From NCBI GenBank assembly GCA_003643935.1, contig QMLJ01000069.1, positions 1-6,612 on the forward strand: a DNA stretch of 6,612 nt, in the 5' to 3' direction. Origin of the DNA: Deltaproteobacteria bacterium (GTDB taxonomy: Bacteria > Desulfobacterota > Desulfomonilia > UBA1062). Below the pieces are notes generated by a model. That model made no database searches. It saw nothing but the letters and a program-made list of their open reading frames with translations, and was not told the DNA's origin. How positions within the stretch are numbered: position 1 is the first letter of the stretch; the number at the start of each line of letters is the position of its first letter. The position numbers and the translations under genes were made by a program. Positions 4,918 to 6,612 of the stretch are shown in pieces.

Positions 4918-6612
4918 GAATTCAGGTCTTATATTCCTTGTATTACTTGCCTTATTGGTTTTCGGGGTCTTTTACAACACACTTGATAATGCCCCCACCA
5001 ACTGGGATGATCCGGCTATATTCAGAAATTCTATGCTTCATGGCATCTCTATCCCCCACCTTAAAAGTGCATTGTCTTATCATGTAGGGAGTGCCTATCA
5101 GCCAATAAGGGACCTTTCATACATGCTTGATTTCTCCTTGTGGGGTAAGAAAGTAATACTCGGCCTGCACCTGGACAATATACTGCTGTACTACCTGATG
5201 CTTGTTGCGTGCTGGTTTTTCTTGAAGGAGCTGTTCATGGCATTCTCCTTAAAAAGGGGTAGCGCCTTGAGATGGGCCACCTTTTCCACGACCATCTATG
5301 CCCTTCATCCCGTTCATGTGGAGAGTGTTGCCTGGCTTTTTGCAAGAAAGGAACCTCTGCTTGGGATATTTACTTTTCTCAGCCTATATTTCTTTTTAAA
5401 GGCGCGCAAGGGGGGTGCACGTTATCTTGTTATAAGCCTGGTATGCTTCATACTTGCCCTCTTATCCCAGCCCACCTCCTTGGTCATACCTGCTGTGGCA
5501 ATGGTTATGGATATTCTTTTATTAAAAAAACAGGAAAACCTTTATGCCCTGAGAAGGCGGCTTGTTATATACCTGGTCCTCTTTGCCATAGCGCTTCCTT
5601 TAACTGGTTTGCTATTGTACTCTATGGCAAGAATAGGCGGGATAAAACCTTACCATGGCGGATCTTTCTGGACCAACCTTCTTGCAGTGTCCCAGATCCT
5701 GGCAACATACATAAAGCTCATTGGCTTTACGATAAATTACGCTGCGGATTATCCAATCAGACTCTACACAGACATGCATGCATGGTGGACGTGGTTTTTC
5801 ATATGTGTACATGTGACAATTATTGGAAGTGTTATATGGGCCTATGTAATGGGCAGGTATATCTACGTATTCTTTGTATTGTGGTTCTATATATTCCTAT
5901 TTCCTGTCTCTCACATATTCCCCATATCACAGACATTGGCGGACAGGTATGCGCTACTACCTTCCTTGGCATGGTGCGTGATGCTAGGTCACCTGATTAA
6001 TAGTCTGTGGGAATTTCGGCCCCAATATTCAAGATTCTCGCAAGATTTTCCGGCGCTTGTTGGCGTGTCTCTGTTTATATCCATTAGTCTTGCCTACGGG
6101 GGCATGACAGTAAGGCAGAACGACATATGGCAGAATTCAGTGACCCTGTGGGAAGACACCTTAGCAAAGTATCCGAACTCAAGCCCTGCAAATGTCAATC
6201 TCTCGGTTATATACATAAGTCATGGTAAGTACAAGGAAGCACAGGAGTTATGCGTAAGGGCAATAAAGGAGCTTCCCTATGACTACCTTGCCATAAACAA
6301 TCTTGCGCTTGCGCAGATGATGATGGGCCAATACGATAATGCTATTCACAACTACAGAGAAGCCCTGAAGCTGAAGCCGACTCTTCTAAAGGCAAAACTG
6401 GGTCTTGCCAATGCCTTGTGGCATAAAAGAGACTATAAAGAGGTCTACAAGCTGTACCAAGACTGCCTTAAATCCTACCATCTAGGCAGGACGAGTTACG
6501 TGGCATTTATTTATTACAGGCAGGGTTTCTGCGCTTATAAGCTTGGTATGAGAGACAGAGCTATTGAATACCTCAAGGATGCCTATGCATTGAGAAAGAG
6601 GAATCCTTCTGT
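4865..6612 (+). CDS. TMTC-like membrane O-glycosyltransferase with TPR repeats (partial, runs off right edge)
   Basis: An open frame of 582 codons runs to the window end. It resembles TMTC proteins, GT-C fold enzymes that in animals O-mannosylate cadherins; bacterial relatives are mostly uncharacterised. Seen: a first membrane segment (about 21-37), then N46-W-D-D49 in the first outer loop, where GT-C enzymes keep their catalytic acid; 'YQPIRDLSYMLD' (78-89, like TMTC YRPL); 'HPVHVESVAWLFARKE' (148-163); several further hydrophobic segments to about 412; 'ADRYALLPSLAW' (359-370); and 'WQNSVTLWEDTLAKYPNS' (422-439). From about 438 there are at least three to four TPR-like repeats, for example 'AINNLALAQMMMGQYDNAI' (476-494). 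The start at 4865 (ATG, inside the J-domain gene, no strong ribosome site) or TTG at 4892 are both possible; later starts lose the first segment. It probably acts at the cytoplasmic membrane on an exported acceptor with a lipid-linked sugar donor; substrate is unknown. Confidence 0.85.
   Translation, partial: MALTGGIGVLGNSGKKSRNSGLIFLVLLALLVFGVFYNTLDNAPTNWDDPAIFRNSMLHGISIPHLKSALSYHVGSAYQPIRDLSYMLDFSLWGKKVILGLHLDNILLYYLMLVACWFFLKELFMAFSLKRGSALRWATFSTTIYALHPVHVESVAWLFARKEPLLGIFTFLSLYFFLKARKGGARYLVISLVCFILALLSQPTSLVIPAVAMVMDILLLKKQENLYALRRRLVIYLVLFAIALPLTGLLLYSMARIGGIKPYHGGSFWTNLLAVSQILATYIKLIGFTINYAADYPIRLYTDMHAWWTWFFICVHVTIIGSVIWAYVMGRYIYVFFVLWFYIFLFPVSHIFPISQTLADRYALLPSLAWCVMLGHLINSLWEFRPQYSRFSQDFPALVGVSLFISISLAYGGMTVRQNDIWQNSVTLWEDTLAKYPNSSPANVNLSVIYISHGKYKEAQELCVRAIKELPYDYLAINNLALAQMMMGQYDNAIHNYREALKLKPTLLKAKLGLANALWHKRDYKEVYKLYQDCLKSYHLGRTSYVAFIYYRQGFCAYKLGMRDRAIEYLKDAYALRKRNPS

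Noticed and set aside
5272..6000. 242-codon open frame inside the TMTC-like gene
   Set aside because: It is out of frame with the long TMTC-like coding sequence, is very rich in Cys and His with no recognisable domain, and has no ribosome site; it is a shadow frame.

Overview
The window (6,612 bp, intermediate GC by eye, densely coding, Shine-Dalgarno led genes) looks like the chromosome of a bacterium, probably an anaerobe. The gene complement (a protein disulfide oxidoreductase joined to thioredoxin, a small J-domain protein with a DWW...RFG tail, a TMTC-like membrane/TPR protein, an ArnD-like deacetylase) suggests Desulfobacterota, Nitrospirota or a similar lineage. That placement is an inference of low confidence; there is no rRNA or other phylogenetic marker here.

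Layout: (1) 1-841, plus strand: the C-terminal part of an ArnD-like polysaccharide deacetylase, then dtd (D-aminoacyl-tRNA deacylase) 14 bp later, ending in a perfect hairpin that contains the dtd stop codon. (2) 870-3263, minus strand: a compact thiol-redox operon read right to left as promoter/operator, ArsR-family repressor, trxB, and a three-domain PDO-thioredoxin fusion. The ArsR stop and the trxB start are one base apart, and trxB and the fusion are 17 bp apart. A TTGACA-N17-TATAAG promoter carries a perfect 12+12 bp inverted repeat over its -10 element and start site, the expected position for an autoregulatory operator. (3) 3286-4458, minus strand: a class I/II PLP-dependent aminotransferase. 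(4) 4459-4644: a divergent intergenic region with weak promoter-like elements and a repeated GATATCCA(T/A)GTG motif. (5) 4645-6612, plus strand: a 90-residue J-domain protein overlapping the start of a long membrane protein with a TMTC-type O-glycosyltransferase core and TPR repeats, which runs off the right edge.

The most interesting part is the redox operon. TrxB would pass NADPH electrons to the fused thioredoxin, and from there probably to the PDO active site in the same chain. The repressor has four cysteines, two of them flanking the predicted wing, so it may sense thiol, persulfide or metal stress and control its own reductase system. The first thioredoxin fold of the fusion has lost both active-site cysteines. 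The enzyme assignments rest on visible motifs; the sensing and relay models are inference. No tRNA, rRNA, CRISPR array, insertion sequence or phage gene was seen.
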